A stretch of 64,000 bases of DNA from CAZJQT01 sp964604415 (GCA_964604415.1 CAZRYT010000002.1:4801-68800); one strand, 5' to 3'; shown: positions 8,209 to 17,167, counted from the stretch's first letter. The notes: generated by a model not told the origin, from the sequence alone. Program-made: numbers and translations.

Positions 8209-9253
8209 AGGCGATTTCCAGAGAGTAGGGGTCGGCGGTGGGTTGTTTGAGCATAGCTTTGTAACAGCCTAAAGTAGCGATCATGGCACCGTTGTCGGTA
8301 CAGAGTTTGCGGTCGGTATAGCTGATAGGGTAGGGTAATCTATCTGATAATTCCTTGCGCAGGGCAGAGCTGGCGGCCACACCGCCACCAATAGCCACGC
8401 TCTTAGGCTCGAACTCCTCATAAGCCAACAAAGTCTTATCAACAACTGTCTCCATAGCCACTTTTTGGAAGCTGGCTGCTAAATCGGCCTTTTGTTTGTC
8501 GCTGAGAAGCTCTGAGAGGCCACTAGAAGGGAAATCATGGCTTTTACCTGCCAATTCCTGGGCTTTCCTTAGGACAGCCGTCTTGAGGCCTGAGAAGCTG
8601 AAGTCGTATTTACCCTGAAGTTTGGCTTTGGGCAGACTAAAAGCATTTGGGTCACCGTTTTTGGCAGCGATTTCAATACTTGGGCCGCCAGGGTAGGGCA
8701 GGCCAAGGATTTTGGCGACTTTATCAAAGGCTTCACCGATGGCGTCGTCGTGAGTTTGACCTAGAAGCTTGTACTTAAAGTGGTCTTGCCAGAGCACCAA
8801 CTGCGAATGGCCGCCAGAGACAATCAGCCCCAGCATTGGAAACTCTGACTGTTTAGTCGGCAATTCATAACCGGGCAGGGAAGTCTGCGTTAAAAAGTTC
8901 GCGTAAATATGACCCTCAACGTGGTTGATAGCGTAAAGCGGTTTCTGTTTGGTAATAGCCAAAGTCCGAGCTGTCATAACACCTACTAGCAGGGAACCAC
9001 CAAGACCGGCGCCATATGTTACAGCAATCCCGTCCAGCTGGTGCCAGCTTGTTTTGGCTTGGTCCAAAGCTTGATTAATAACCGTCATGATGGCTTCAAT
9101 GTGACTACGCGCAGCAATTTCAGGTACAACTCCACCGTAAACGGCGTGCAAATCCATACTGGAAAAGACAGCATTGCTCAGCAGTTTTTTGCCATCTTCT
9201 ACCACTGCGGCGGCAGTCTCATCACAACTGGTTTCAATCCCCAAAATACGCAT
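8192..9253 (-). CDS. tsaD: tRNA threonylcarbamoyladenosine transferase TsaD
   Basis: 353 aa ASKHA-fold protein. It transfers the threonylcarbamoyl group to A37 of ANN-decoding tRNAs together with TsaB and TsaE. The N-terminal GIETSCDETAAA and the metal-binding NHVEGH (H111, H115) are intact, and ISGGHSQL carries the nucleotide-binding region. The start MRILGIETS at 9253 is the family start. TATACT on the minus strand (9265-9260) lies 6 nt before it. That hexamer is half of a palindrome shared with the divergent murE-like gene. Confidence 0.97.
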   Translation of the reverse strand: MRILGIETSCDETAAAVVEDGKKLLSNAVFSSMDLHAVYGGVVPEIAARSHIEAIMTVINQALDQAKTSWHQLDGIAVTYGAGLGGSLLVGVMTARTLAITKQKPLYAINHVEGHIYANFLTQTSLPGYELPTKQSEFPMLGLIVSGGHSQLVLWQDHFKYKLLGQTHDDAIGEAFDKVAKILGLPYPGGPSIEIAAKNGDPNAFSLPKAKLQGKYDFSFSGLKTAVLRKAQELAGKSHDFPSSGLSELLSDKQKADLAASFQKVAMETVVDKTLLAYEEFEPKSVAIGGGVAASSALRKELSDRLPYPISYTDRKLCTDNGAMIATLGCYKAMLKQPTADPYSLEIASNLSM

Positions 9254-9274
9254 GGAACTAGTATACTTTAGGTC
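9254..9274. promoter_or_regulatory. bidirectional promoter with shared palindromic -10
   Basis: The 21-bp gap between two divergent ATGs contains AGTATACT at 9260-9267. Read on the plus strand, TATACT (9262-9267) is 7 nt before the ATG at 9275. On the minus strand, TATACT (9265-9260) is 6 nt before the ATG at 9253. Both genes would be leaderless and compete for one melting site. Confidence 0.6.
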
Positions 9275-10573
9275 ATGAGTTTTAAGTCCGCAGTAAAAAA
9301 AGTCATGCCACGCAAGGTATTTAAGACAATCGAGCCGGCGGGGCACAAAGCTGAAACCATTACCCTGAACACCCTGCATGGTTTTCCGGCAAAAAACCTA
9401 AAAGTCATTGGTGTAACGGGGACAAATGGCAAGACCTCAACCTGTTTTTTGATCCATCGTATGCTGCGCGAAGCCGGCTATAGCGTCGGGCTAATGACCA
9501 CTGTGGCTTACGGTTCTAATGATGATATTAGGCCGCAAATTCACCACATGACCAATGTTAGCGTGCCGGAATTCTTGGTGCGGCTTAAGGAAATGAAAGC
9601 TCAGGGCGTCGAGTGGCTGGTGCTGGAAACAACCTCACATGCGTTGGCTCAGCACCGGGTTTGGGGTGTGCCGTACTCGGTTGCCGTCATGACCAATGTG
9701 ACACACGAACATTTGGCCTACCACGGTACTTTTGCTCGTTATTTGAACGCCAAGAAAATGATGTTCACCATTGCTAACCACAATAGAAAAGGTCTGCGCA
9801 CCGGTGTTATTAACGCCGATGATCCAAATGCGCTGATTTTTGCCAAAGCCATTGAAAACCCACTAACCTACGGTATCAAAAAAGGTGATTTGCGAGCCAC
9901 AAATGTGCAATTAACGCCCAATGGCGTCAGCTACAAAGCCACTTTTGGCGACGTTACCTATAACATTTCCTGCCAGTTGCCCGGCAGTTTCAATATCTAC
10001 AACTCTTTGGCGGCTGTAGCTGTGGGTCAGGTAATGGGACTTGCCCCAGAACAGATAGAAAACGGCATTGCCGTGCTGCAAGGCGTCGAAGGCCGAATGA
10101 CCAATATTGACGGCGGCCAGGACTTTGACGTCATTGTTGATTATGCCCATACGCCCGACAGTTTCGAAAAACTTTTCGCGGATATCAGGCCAATGGTCAA
10201 AGGCAAAATCTTTGCGGTTTTTGGTAGTCTTGGCGGTGGTGATAAAGGCAAGCGGCCACAACAGGGCCAGATAGCCGGCAAATACGCTGATGAGGTGGTG
10301 CTGACACAGGAAGACGACCGGCAGGAAGATCCCGACCAGATCCTAAATGACATCGTGGTTGGGGCTGAAAAAGCCGGCAAGATCAAAGACAAAGATCTGT
10401 TTTTGATTCATGACCGTACCGAAGCCATCAAATTTGCGCTAAGTCGGGCCAAAAAAGACGACATGGTTTTACTCCTTGGCAAAGGTCACGAAAAAACTCA
10501 AGAGGACGCCAGCGGCGAACACCCTTGGGATGAAATCGCCACAGCCCATGAAATCTTAACAAATCTAAAATAA
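9275..10573 (+). CDS. murE: MurE-like Mur ligase, short form
   Basis: 432 aa ATP-dependent Mur ligase, probably adding the third amino acid to UDP-MurNAc-dipeptide. The P-loop GVTGTNGKTS is at about 46-55, followed by TTSHAL, NVTHEHL and a C-terminal ligase domain with GRM and DYAHTPDS. The protein is shorter than the usual 480-500 aa because only about 45 residues precede the P-loop, so most of the N-terminal UDP-binding domain is missing. Around the specificity loop it reads EDDRQEDP rather than DNPR, so the amino acid added cannot be read safely. Confidence 0.88.
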   Translation: MSFKSAVKKVMPRKVFKTIEPAGHKAETITLNTLHGFPAKNLKVIGVTGTNGKTSTCFLIHRMLREAGYSVGLMTTVAYGSNDDIRPQIHHMTNVSVPEFLVRLKEMKAQGVEWLVLETTSHALAQHRVWGVPYSVAVMTNVTHEHLAYHGTFARYLNAKKMMFTIANHNRKGLRTGVINADDPNALIFAKAIENPLTYGIKKGDLRATNVQLTPNGVSYKATFGDVTYNISCQLPGSFNIYNSLAAVAVGQVMGLAPEQIENGIAVLQGVEGRMTNIDGGQDFDVIVDYAHTPDSFEKLFADIRPMVKGKIFAVFGSLGGGDKGKRPQQGQIAGKYADEVVLTQEDDRQEDPDQILNDIVVGAEKAGKIKDKDLFLIHDRTEAIKFALSRAKKDDMVLLLGKGHEKTQEDASGEHPWDEIATAHEILTNLK

Positions 10574-10575
10574 TC

Positions 10576-10604
10576 TTGTAAAAAACGCTAAACCATGCTA
10601 TAGT
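10576..10604 (+). promoter_or_regulatory. extended -10 promoter, leaderless gene
   Basis: TTGTAA at 10576-10581, a 17-bp spacer, then TG-C-TATAGT with the -10 at 10599-10604. It ends 6 nt before the ATG at 10611. All elements match sigma-70 consensus spacing. Confidence 0.75.
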
Positions 10605-10610
10605 ATCTGC

Positions 10611-11788
10611 ATGGTTAGTTCTGATGAATCCGTACAATTAAAGCCTCTGTTAACCCCTGCCGAGCAAATCGAGCACGATTGGGCGGAGCTTAGTCAAATT
10701 GGCGACCAGCTAAACGACGCTATTACAGATGAACAATTTGAGGCCATAGCTGACAGAGAAATGTTTCTAAAGACAAGAATTGACGAACTGACTGCACGCG
10801 GCTTTAGGCCAGCCCAAACTATTGTGAAAAACGAAATAAGTATTTATGACGATGAATCAACAGCCGAATTCGGCTCTGAAATTACTAAAATTCCTGGAGT
10901 TGAATCGGTCAAGTTTGTTTCAAAGAATGATAACCATGCGTCTAAAATAAAAGACAAAGACATGGTTTCTGTTACAGCTTTTACCGAAAAGCACCAAGAC
11001 AAGGATGGTGGTGTCCCGATTGATTCATTTGAGGTCGTGACCAGGGACGGAATTTCGTTCAGACTTATTGACGTCAGTGAACATCTATCAGCAAATGCTA
11101 GAGAACCTTTTGCCAAAGGAAATCTTCGCGAATTTAAACAAAGGGCATTGAGTGATTTGGTCAATGAGCTTGTGTTGTTTTCTGCGTCAAACTTTTCGTC
11201 CAGTGGCAAAATCCGTACGGTAACTCAACGCAAAGACCTGCGCTATTTACAGGTTGGGAATAAGCGGGTCTATTTTAAACCTATCAGTATCGAACAATCT
11301 GAAAACACTGACGGTGTTGAATCGGTGCGGGCTTTTGTCTATATTGGGAGTTGTCAGAAGAACATGGAGAGCAATTTGTACATGACTCTTCTGGGCATCA
11401 ATATGCACATTTAATTTGGGATGGAATACAGATAATGCACAACAATAACAATTTGATTGGCGAACAAATAGACGTAGTGGAACTCTATGGCCAATTAGAA
11501 AACGAGAAACACGAAATTGTCGAAGCTGACGTAATGCTTGATCTGCAACGCGTCGGATTATGTGCTCTTACAGTGGTAACAAAACAGAGGTATGAAAACT
11601 TGATCTTGACTAAGCAGGTAAATGAACTGAACGGGTTAGACAAAGGCATTATCCCAGAAGAAACCGAAGATACAGCGATGCCCTATGTGGTCAATGAAGA
11701 TAACATTACACCTCAACTACTTGACGATAAGTTCCTGAATCATACGGTCTGGAAGGGCTTAGCAGACTGTTTGGTGCCACAAGCGTGA
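10611..11788 (+). pseudogene. hypothetical gene split by a -1 frameshift
   Basis: Two overlapping reading frames together look like one 392-aa protein. Frame one (10611-11414, 267 aa) reads ...FVYIG then continues as SCQKN and ends in a short odd tail. The next frame continues as ELSEEHGEQFVHDSSG to 11788. Adding one G to the GGG run at 11346-11348 would join them smoothly. The second frame has only a TTG start (11351) and no SD, which supports a broken gene or base-call error. The protein is soluble and acidic, family unknown. The upstream promoter is excellent. Confidence 0.6.
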
Positions 11789-11790
11789 AA

Positions 11791-12588
11791 CTAGTTTCTA
11801 AGTTCTAGGGTTAGACATTTAACTCCACCGCCTGATTTCTGGAATTCAGTTATTGATGTTGGCAAAACTGTCATACCGCGCTGTCCATATTGCTTAATCA
11901 AGCCATGCGCTCCCTGCGGGATAACAATATTTTTGCCATCACTCATAGCATTCAGCCCGTAAACCAACGCATCCTCATCTGTTGCTTCAACCACGTTCGG
12001 AACTAATTCGTGAATCTTACTTAATGATTCGGCGCTAAAGGCCTTTGGCCAAAGCGCTACTGTATCGTTACTAACTATCGTCAAACAGGTGTCCAAATGG
12101 TAAAAACGTGGGTCTTTTAGCTCTATAGCTATAACTTTTTTATCAAAAAAATCAGCCAATTCATGATGACTGGCTTTATCGCTCCTGAAACCATGGCCAG
12201 CAAAAATTAAGTCATTCCAAACTAACGCATCGCCTTCACCTTCAAAATCATTGTGGGGCAGGAAGATGTCACGGTAGCCGGCGGCTTCAAACCATTGGCG
12301 GAAATACTCAGTTTCAGGCTGGCGTTCAGCGTAACGGAAACGGGGTAGGGCGACTTTGCCATCTATTACCAAGGCGCCATTGGCAGTAAAAACCATATCC
12401 GGTAGCTTTTTAATCGGCTCAATCAATTGGACATCCCATCCCAGGGTTTCAGCATAAGTTTTGTAAAGTTTTTGCCACTGTGTGCCAGCAAGTTTTGTAT
12501 CTACCTGGTTGCCCTTATCCATCCAAGGGTTGATCTCGTACTCAATATCAAAACACGTTGGTGCGCACATCAAAATAGTTTTGGGCAT
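11791..12588 (-). CDS. dimethylargininase/amidinotransferase-like hydrolase
   Basis: 265 aa guanidine-group-modifying fold. Visible are the substrate region DMVFTANGAL, FEGEGDAL, catalytic His in FYHLDTCL and the nucleophile Cys in GGGVKCLTLE near the C-terminus. This pattern fits the DDAH-type family, which releases citrulline from (methyl)arginine; the exact substrate is unknown. The start MPKTILMCAPT at 12588 is chosen because TATAAT (minus, 12601-12596, preceded by TG) lies 7 nt upstream. Its promoter abuts the groES promoter. Confidence 0.85.
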   Translation of the reverse strand: MPKTILMCAPTCFDIEYEINPWMDKGNQVDTKLAGTQWQKLYKTYAETLGWDVQLIEPIKKLPDMVFTANGALVIDGKVALPRFRYAERQPETEYFRQWFEAAGYRDIFLPHNDFEGEGDALVWNDLIFAGHGFRSDKASHHELADFFDKKVIAIELKDPRFYHLDTCLTIVSNDTVALWPKAFSAESLSKIHELVPNVVEATDEDALVYGLNAMSDGKNIVIPQGAHGLIKQYGQRGMTVLPTSITEFQKSGGGVKCLTLELRN

Positions 12589-12615
12589 TAGCGTTATTAT
12601 AGCAATCAAACTCAC

Positions 12616-12654
12616 TTGACAGAGTAATTAGCACTCGGATATTATGAGTGCCAG
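12616..12654 (+). promoter_or_regulatory. groES promoter with CIRCE operator
   Basis: TTGACA at 12616-12621 and TATTAT at 12640-12645 (18-bp spacer) form the promoter. Over it lies TTAGCACTC at 12628-12636, nine bases, then GAGTGCCAG at 12646-12654. This matches the CIRCE inverted repeat (TTAGCACTC-N9-GAGTGCTAA) except for two bases in the right arm. CIRCE is the operator of the heat-shock repressor HrcA. Confidence 0.92.
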
Positions 12655-12712
12655 CGGATTGGTGATGTTTGCGAGGACTACCAATCCTTTTCTAACCTGT
12701 AGGAGGATACCA

Positions 12713-12979
12713 ATGAGCGTACCAATTGCTCCAATGGCCGATTATGTAGTCGCCAAAAGTGAAGAGGCCGAGACTAAAACGGCCAGCGGATTGTACCTGC
12801 CTGACAACGCCCAGGAAAAACCTAAGGTAGCCAAAGTTTTGGCGGTCGGCAAGGACGTCAAGCAAGTCAAAGCCGGCGATAAGATTATTTATAAAAGTTA
12901 CTCAACAACAGATGTCAAACTAGGCTCAGACGAGTTTATTCTGGTCAAAGAAGAAGACATCCTAGCGACTGTAAAGTAA
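12713..12979 (+). CDS. groES: co-chaperonin GroES
   Basis: 88 aa, the cap of the GroEL folding chamber in the cytoplasm. The roll fold pattern is clear: PMADYVVAK, TASGLYLPDNAQEKP (mobile loop) and VKAGDKIIYKSYSTTDVK. The start at 12713 follows a strong SD (AGGAGG, about 6 nt upstream). Upstream ATGs in frame fall inside or next to the CIRCE operator and are rejected. It is cotranscribed with groEL after a 10-bp gap and should be induced by heat through HrcA. Confidence 0.97.
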   Translation: MSVPIAPMADYVVAKSEEAETKTASGLYLPDNAQEKPKVAKVLAVGKDVKQVKAGDKIIYKSYSTTDVKLGSDEFILVKEEDILATVK

Positions 12980-12989
12980 GGAGAAACCG

Positions 12990-14642
12990 ATGGCAAAGAA
13001 AGTATTTTATGATGATGATGCTAGACGGCGCGTACTAGGCGGAGCCAAGATTTTATACGACGCAGTCAAGACTACCATGGGTCCAAAAGGTCGCAATGTA
13101 GTTATCAGCAAAACTTACGGCAACCCAACGGTTACTCACGACGGTGTGACCGTAGCTAAAGGCGTTGAGCTGGAAGATGTAGATGACGAGACGCTGGGCT
13201 ACAAAGTTGGCGCTGAGCTTATTAAACAAGCTGCCAGCAAAATGAACGATGTGGCAGGTGATGGCACAACTACAGTTACTGTACTGACTTATCACATCTT
13301 GAACGAAGCTAACAAACTCATTGCTGCCGGACATAACCCAATGCAGTTGCGCAAAGGCCTAGAAGCCGCGGCACACGAAGCCATTTCCAAGCTTAGTAGT
13401 TATTCTCAAGACATTAAAAGCGATAAAAAGCGCGTCGCCGAGGTCGCGACTATCAGTGCCAGCGATCCAGAAATTGGTAATTTGATCGCTGAAGTTATTG
13501 ATAAAGTCGGCAAAGACGGTGTTGTCACGGTTGAGGAAGGCCAGGGACTGGCTCTAGAGTCAGAGGTGGTCGAAGGGTTTACCTTTGACCGTGGTTTTGT
13601 CAGCGCTTACATGGTGACCGACACCGCCCGCATGGAAGCCGTTGCTGAGAAACCAGCCATTGTCATTACCGATAAAAAAATTAGTTCCGTTCAAGAATTC
13701 TTGCCGCTATTGGAGAAATTAGCTAATGCTAACAAGAAAGATTTGATCTTGATTGCCGAAGATGTTGAAGGCGAAGCCCTTGGCACCTTGGTACTGAACA
13801 AGCTCAAAGGCGTTTTCAATACGATTGCTATCAAGGCTCCAGCTTTTGGTGACCGCCGCACAGAGATCCTGGAAGACATTGCTATCCTAACTGGGGCGCA
13901 GGTTATAACCGAAGACCGCGGCATGACGTTTGAAAATGTCGAGCTAGACGTAGTTGGTGGTGCTCGCAAAGTGATCGCCGACAAAGACAACACTACAATC
14001 ATTGAAGGCGATGGTTCTGCCCGCGATGTTAAAACTCGAATTGGTCAAATTAATGCTCAGATTACCTCGGCTACCAGCGAATACGACAAAGAAAACCTGG
14101 AAAAACGCCGCGCTGCCTTGCAGGGCAAAGTAGCCGTCATCAAGGTCGGTGGTGCCACCGAAACAGAGATAGAAGAGAAGAAATTCCGTGTCGACGACGC
14201 CGTTGCGGCCGTCAAAGCCGCTTTAGATGAAGGTATCGTAGCTGGCGGCGGTGTCACTTATGTCGACCTTTCAAAATTAATCAAAATTGATGGTGCTTCT
14301 GCCGAATCAGCTGGTGCTAGTTTACTAAAAAACGCTCTACTTGAACCATTCAAGCAGTTAATGGCTAATGCTGGGCAGAACGCCGAAGCAAAATTGGCAA
14401 AAGTCACCGAACAAATCAAACATGGTGTCGGTATCAACGTAAACGAGCCAACCAAACTTGTTAATCTAAAAGAGGCTGGTATCGTTGACCCAACTAGAGT
14501 TGTTAAAGAAGCTATTCAGAACTCAGTCTCAATTGCAGGCACATCCATGACTATGGGCGCGCTAGTAGTCGACGTTCCTGAACCCAAATCAGCTGCTACG
14601 CCGGACATGTCCGGCATGGGCGGCGGCATGGGCATGATGTAG
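12990..14642 (+). CDS. groEL: chaperonin GroEL
   Basis: 550 aa, usual family length, forming the ATP-driven double-ring folding chamber. The ATP-binding motifs TMGPKGRNVV and VAGDGTTT are present, as are the apical domain and the C-terminal Gly-Met tail (MSGMGGGMGMM) typical of the chamber-facing end. SD AAGGAG lies 7 nt before the ATG. The gene is followed directly by a two-hairpin RNA element. Confidence 0.98.
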   Translation: MAKKVFYDDDARRRVLGGAKILYDAVKTTMGPKGRNVVISKTYGNPTVTHDGVTVAKGVELEDVDDETLGYKVGAELIKQAASKMNDVAGDGTTTVTVLTYHILNEANKLIAAGHNPMQLRKGLEAAAHEAISKLSSYSQDIKSDKKRVAEVATISASDPEIGNLIAEVIDKVGKDGVVTVEEGQGLALESEVVEGFTFDRGFVSAYMVTDTARMEAVAEKPAIVITDKKISSVQEFLPLLEKLANANKKDLILIAEDVEGEALGTLVLNKLKGVFNTIAIKAPAFGDRRTEILEDIAILTGAQVITEDRGMTFENVELDVVGGARKVIADKDNTTIIEGDGSARDVKTRIGQINAQITSATSEYDKENLEKRRAALQGKVAVIKVGGATETEIEEKKFRVDDAVAAVKAALDEGIVAGGGVTYVDLSKLIKIDGASAESAGASLLKNALLEPFKQLMANAGQNAEAKLAKVTEQIKHGVGINVNEPTKLVNLKEAGIVDPTRVVKEAIQNSVSIAGTSMTMGALVVDVPEPKSAATPDMSGMGGGMGMM

Positions 14643-14645
14643 GAC

Positions 14646-14728
14646 TATGAGGGAGCCGAGATAGGTTCCACCCACCAGCGCCGGGCAAAAAAATGTGACT
14701 TGTGCTCGGGCTACTCCTTACTGAGGAC
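14646..14728 (+). ncRNA. two-hairpin 3' element, copy A (behind groEL)
   Basis: Hairpin 1 is GGAGCC-GAGATA-GGTTCC (14653-14658, 14665-14670 with loop between). Hairpin 2 pairs AGCGCCGGGCA (14678-14687) with TGCTCGGGCT (14702-14711), leaving one bulged G. A single-stranded CTACTCCTTACTGA follows. Copy B behind the RNase J gene keeps the same blocks and both folds. G-U pairs make the stems better on this strand. It has no U-run, so it is not a simple intrinsic terminator. A 3'-UTR processing or stability element, or a small RNA, are both possible. Confidence 0.55.
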
Positions 14729-15487
14729 TCATATCACAAGACTAAGTTCCATTGCTATGTTTTCCTGAACCGGCTCGACATGTAATTTAACCGGCTCACC
14801 TTCGGTGAGTTCTTGCGAAGCAAAGAAAGCCAGACCAAGGCCATTATCACAAAGAGCAATTGCCGCCCAGGCTCGTCGGTCAGACTTATCCACTACTTGA
14901 GTGTTAGCGGTGGTAGGAAAACACCGAGCAAAGTCTTCAAAATGAGAAAAATATACGTCTGCATCATGTGTTTCAGGCACAAACACAGAGCCTATGGGCT
15001 CGAAAGAAGGAGGAGATAAAATGCGTATGACCTCCCGGGAAATAAATTCTGCCGGGCGGCTGGGCGCCGGGATAGCTTGGCTACCCTTCGTGACCTTGTT
15101 AAATTCCTTCACCACCCCATCCCATTGATCTCCAAAAGTACTGAATCCGCGGTGTGGTTTGGGATCTCCACTTACTTCTGCTAAAAGATCGTTCCACGGG
15201 TCAAACCATTTGCTAATATGATCAGCGTTTCTCAGTATTTTTAGAGCCTCATCATTCTGTAGTAAATCTGAAACGGCAGCGAGTAAGTGGGCTTCGGCAG
15301 CTTTGGCACGAATATCACTGGCATCCATGATTGTCCATAATGCAGTCTGCATCATGGGATCCCCAAGCTTATCACCCCACTTCTCTAGTAGGTGAGGGTG
15401 GTCAGCTACTAACCGATCCGCCACCATTTCTCTGAAAGTCCGGTTATCAATCACTTCATTGAATGCAAACATCGGTTGATTTTCCAT
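14729..15487 (-). CDS. hypothetical protein
   Basis: 252 aa, not recognised. It is soluble and mostly helical in appearance in the first half (residues 1-100), with Pro-rich linkers around 105-150 and a beta-like C-terminus. No catalytic motif stands out. SD AAGGAGT lies 5-6 nt before the ATG. Its stop codon abuts the RNA element behind groEL, and its promoter region faces that of the divergent gene at 15595. Confidence 0.75.
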   Translation of the reverse strand: MENQPMFAFNEVIDNRTFREMVADRLVADHPHLLEKWGDKLGDPMMQTALWTIMDASDIRAKAAEAHLLAAVSDLLQNDEALKILRNADHISKWFDPWNDLLAEVSGDPKPHRGFSTFGDQWDGVVKEFNKVTKGSQAIPAPSRPAEFISREVIRILSPPSFEPIGSVFVPETHDADVYFSHFEDFARCFPTTANTQVVDKSDRRAWAAIALCDNGLGLAFFASQELTEGEPVKLHVEPVQENIAMELSLVI

Positions 15488-15559
15488 GAAGACTCCTTAA
15501 TTTAACTAACTGCAGCATAGTAGACAATCTTCTAATATAGAGTAAATTATTATGTAATA

Positions 15560-15588
15560 TTGACAAATATCTAACACTTTGTTAAATT
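15560..15588 (+). promoter_or_regulatory. promoter for a leaderless gene
   Basis: Consensus TTGACA at 15560-15565, a 17-bp spacer and TAAATT at 15583-15588, ending 6 nt before the ATG at 15595. Confidence 0.75.
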
Positions 15589-15594
15589 ATTAAC

Positions 15595-16212
15595 ATGATT
15601 ACACTACGTTCTCTTGTTGAAGCTGAACTTAGCAAACAACCGGACATACTTTACTGGCTACAAGAAGATCTGATTAATGTAACGAGTTTGGCGCGTTATC
15701 TAAAACCTACGATTCAAGAACAACATGGCGAGATCGTGGATTTGGGAACAATTAGTATGGCTATTCGCCGGTTACTGGCCAATAAAAAACAATCTCTAAA
15801 CAAAGGTATTCGCGCTCCCAATGCCAAAAATATTCAGATACAACTTGATGTGACTATTTTGACGTTTGAGAAAGGAAAGCCATTACAGCTGGCAAAAGGA
15901 GAGAAATATCGTTTTTTTAGTTTTGCTCAGGGGCGTAGCGAGTCGATGCTTGCTATAAGTCAAGAAGACGCGTCACGCTTCAAGAAGGATGCCACACGGA
16001 TTCAAAATAGTATGGCCGCCCTAACAGTTACGCTAAATAACGAATCGAGTAAAACCATCGGGGCATATGGCTACATCGTACTGCTACTAGCGGTCGCGGG
16101 TATTCCGCTGGCTGAGGTGGTGACACTTCACGATGATATAACTGTATTGATTGCTGATCAGCATGTTGACACTGCATTTCAAATTTTGCGACAGGCTCTA
16201 AAGAGTTCATGA
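15595..16212 (+). CDS. hypothetical protein with possible C-terminal ACT-like domain
   Basis: 205 aa. Residues 1-75 look like a helical, possibly HTH-like domain (a stretch LARYLKPTIQEQHGE followed by AIRRLLANKK). The second half has a beta-alpha-beta pattern ending ITVLIADQHVDTAFQILRQAL that resembles ACT-type regulatory folds; this is inference from pattern only. A consensus promoter with the -10 6 nt before the ATG predicts a leaderless mRNA. It converges with the oxygenase-like gene 4 bp downstream. Confidence 0.7.
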   Translation: MITLRSLVEAELSKQPDILYWLQEDLINVTSLARYLKPTIQEQHGEIVDLGTISMAIRRLLANKKQSLNKGIRAPNAKNIQIQLDVTILTFEKGKPLQLAKGEKYRFFSFAQGRSESMLAISQEDASRFKKDATRIQNSMAALTVTLNNESSKTIGAYGYIVLLLAVAGIPLAEVVTLHDDITVLIADQHVDTAFQILRQALKSS

Positions 16213-16216
16213 ATCG

Positions 16217-17167
16217 CTAGGCTACCTCTTCTGAGAATTCGTTTTTGCCAAGCAACCTAGCTCTAATCTTAGCTGAGCCGGTTTCATGAGACTTCGGTAT
16301 TCTATAGCCTGATAAGCCTGCCGGCGGATGCATGAAGGTTACGACCGCATCACGCTCTGCTTCAGGATTATCGTTGAGTACACCATGCATGAGCTGAGGC
16401 AACTGACCATTTCGCTCAAAAATATTATCAGGCAAACGGTTATAGCCAGCACCTAAGAAAAGTTTTAACTCTCCGCTTCGATGCGCAATCGGTGAATTGA
16501 TCGTCTTTTCTAGACTGGCGTCAAAATCTGCCACTTCAATGGGCGTTTTTATGCCGTTATTGCTAGGTGCTCCCACTAGACCAGAGCTACTCTCCCAATT
16601 AGCAGCCGTGAAAGCGCTTCGGTCAATATGTAAATCTGCCTTATATACAGTAGCGGCCCCAAGGTAGCGCAGTAATCTAGTAACTATTTGATTATCTAGG
16701 CTATCGGGCGCCAACATAATCTCCTCCAAATCGAGTGCGTCATAAACTGGCCTTAAAGCTTTGATGGTGGCTTGTTGCAACTCAACGCAACTGCTTAAAA
16801 AATCATGCATTACTCTGGGTAAATTCCCGAGCTGATTTTTGGCACGCTCTAAACTGCGTGGACCAATGTGGGCAACATCTTTATCTTCTGTAGATGGTTC
16901 ATCATGATTGATGGAGTGTGGATTTATCTTGCCGATACGCCGCCGGTCAACATAGTAATCACCGCCGGCCGTAGGATCCGTTGGTGTGAAGGCAATAGCA
17001 TCCGCAAATTGTTTGCCACCTGGTTCATAACATAGATCTAAGAAGTCCCTGAACTGGGCAAACAAAGGGTCAAGATCGGCTCCTGTTACACCGTAATCAA
17101 CACTCATAAAGCCTTTAGCCGGTATTTGTTCGTGCAAATATTCTCTCAAAGCATCTTTGCCTGGCAT
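16217..17167 (-). CDS. possible 2-oxoglutarate/Fe(II) oxygenase-like protein
   Basis: 316 aa. The second half shows a HxD motif (DLHIDRS), a later His (LMHGVLN) and Arg (ERDAVVTFMHPP), spaced as in isopenicillin-N-synthase-like 2-oxoglutarate-dependent dioxygenases. If right, it oxidises an unknown small molecule or amino-acid residue using Fe(II). The start MPGKDALREY at 17167 is chosen for its SD GGAGGG about 6 nt upstream, not the ATG at 17209. No neighbouring pathway gene is evident. Confidence 0.6.
   Translation of the reverse strand: MPGKDALREYLHEQIPAKGFMSVDYGVTGADLDPLFAQFRDFLDLCYEPGGKQFADAIAFTPTDPTAGGDYYVDRRRIGKINPHSINHDEPSTEDKDVAHIGPRSLERAKNQLGNLPRVMHDFLSSCVELQQATIKALRPVYDALDLEEIMLAPDSLDNQIVTRLLRYLGAATVYKADLHIDRSAFTAANWESSSGLVGAPSNNGIKTPIEVADFDASLEKTINSPIAHRSGELKLFLGAGYNRLPDNIFERNGQLPQLMHGVLNDNPEAERDAVVTFMHPPAGLSGYRIPKSHETGSAKIRARLLGKNEFSEEVA

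Noticed and set aside
12644..12712. Longer GroES beginning at an upstream ATG
   Set aside because: That start is inside the CIRCE operator; family length and a strong SD support 12713.
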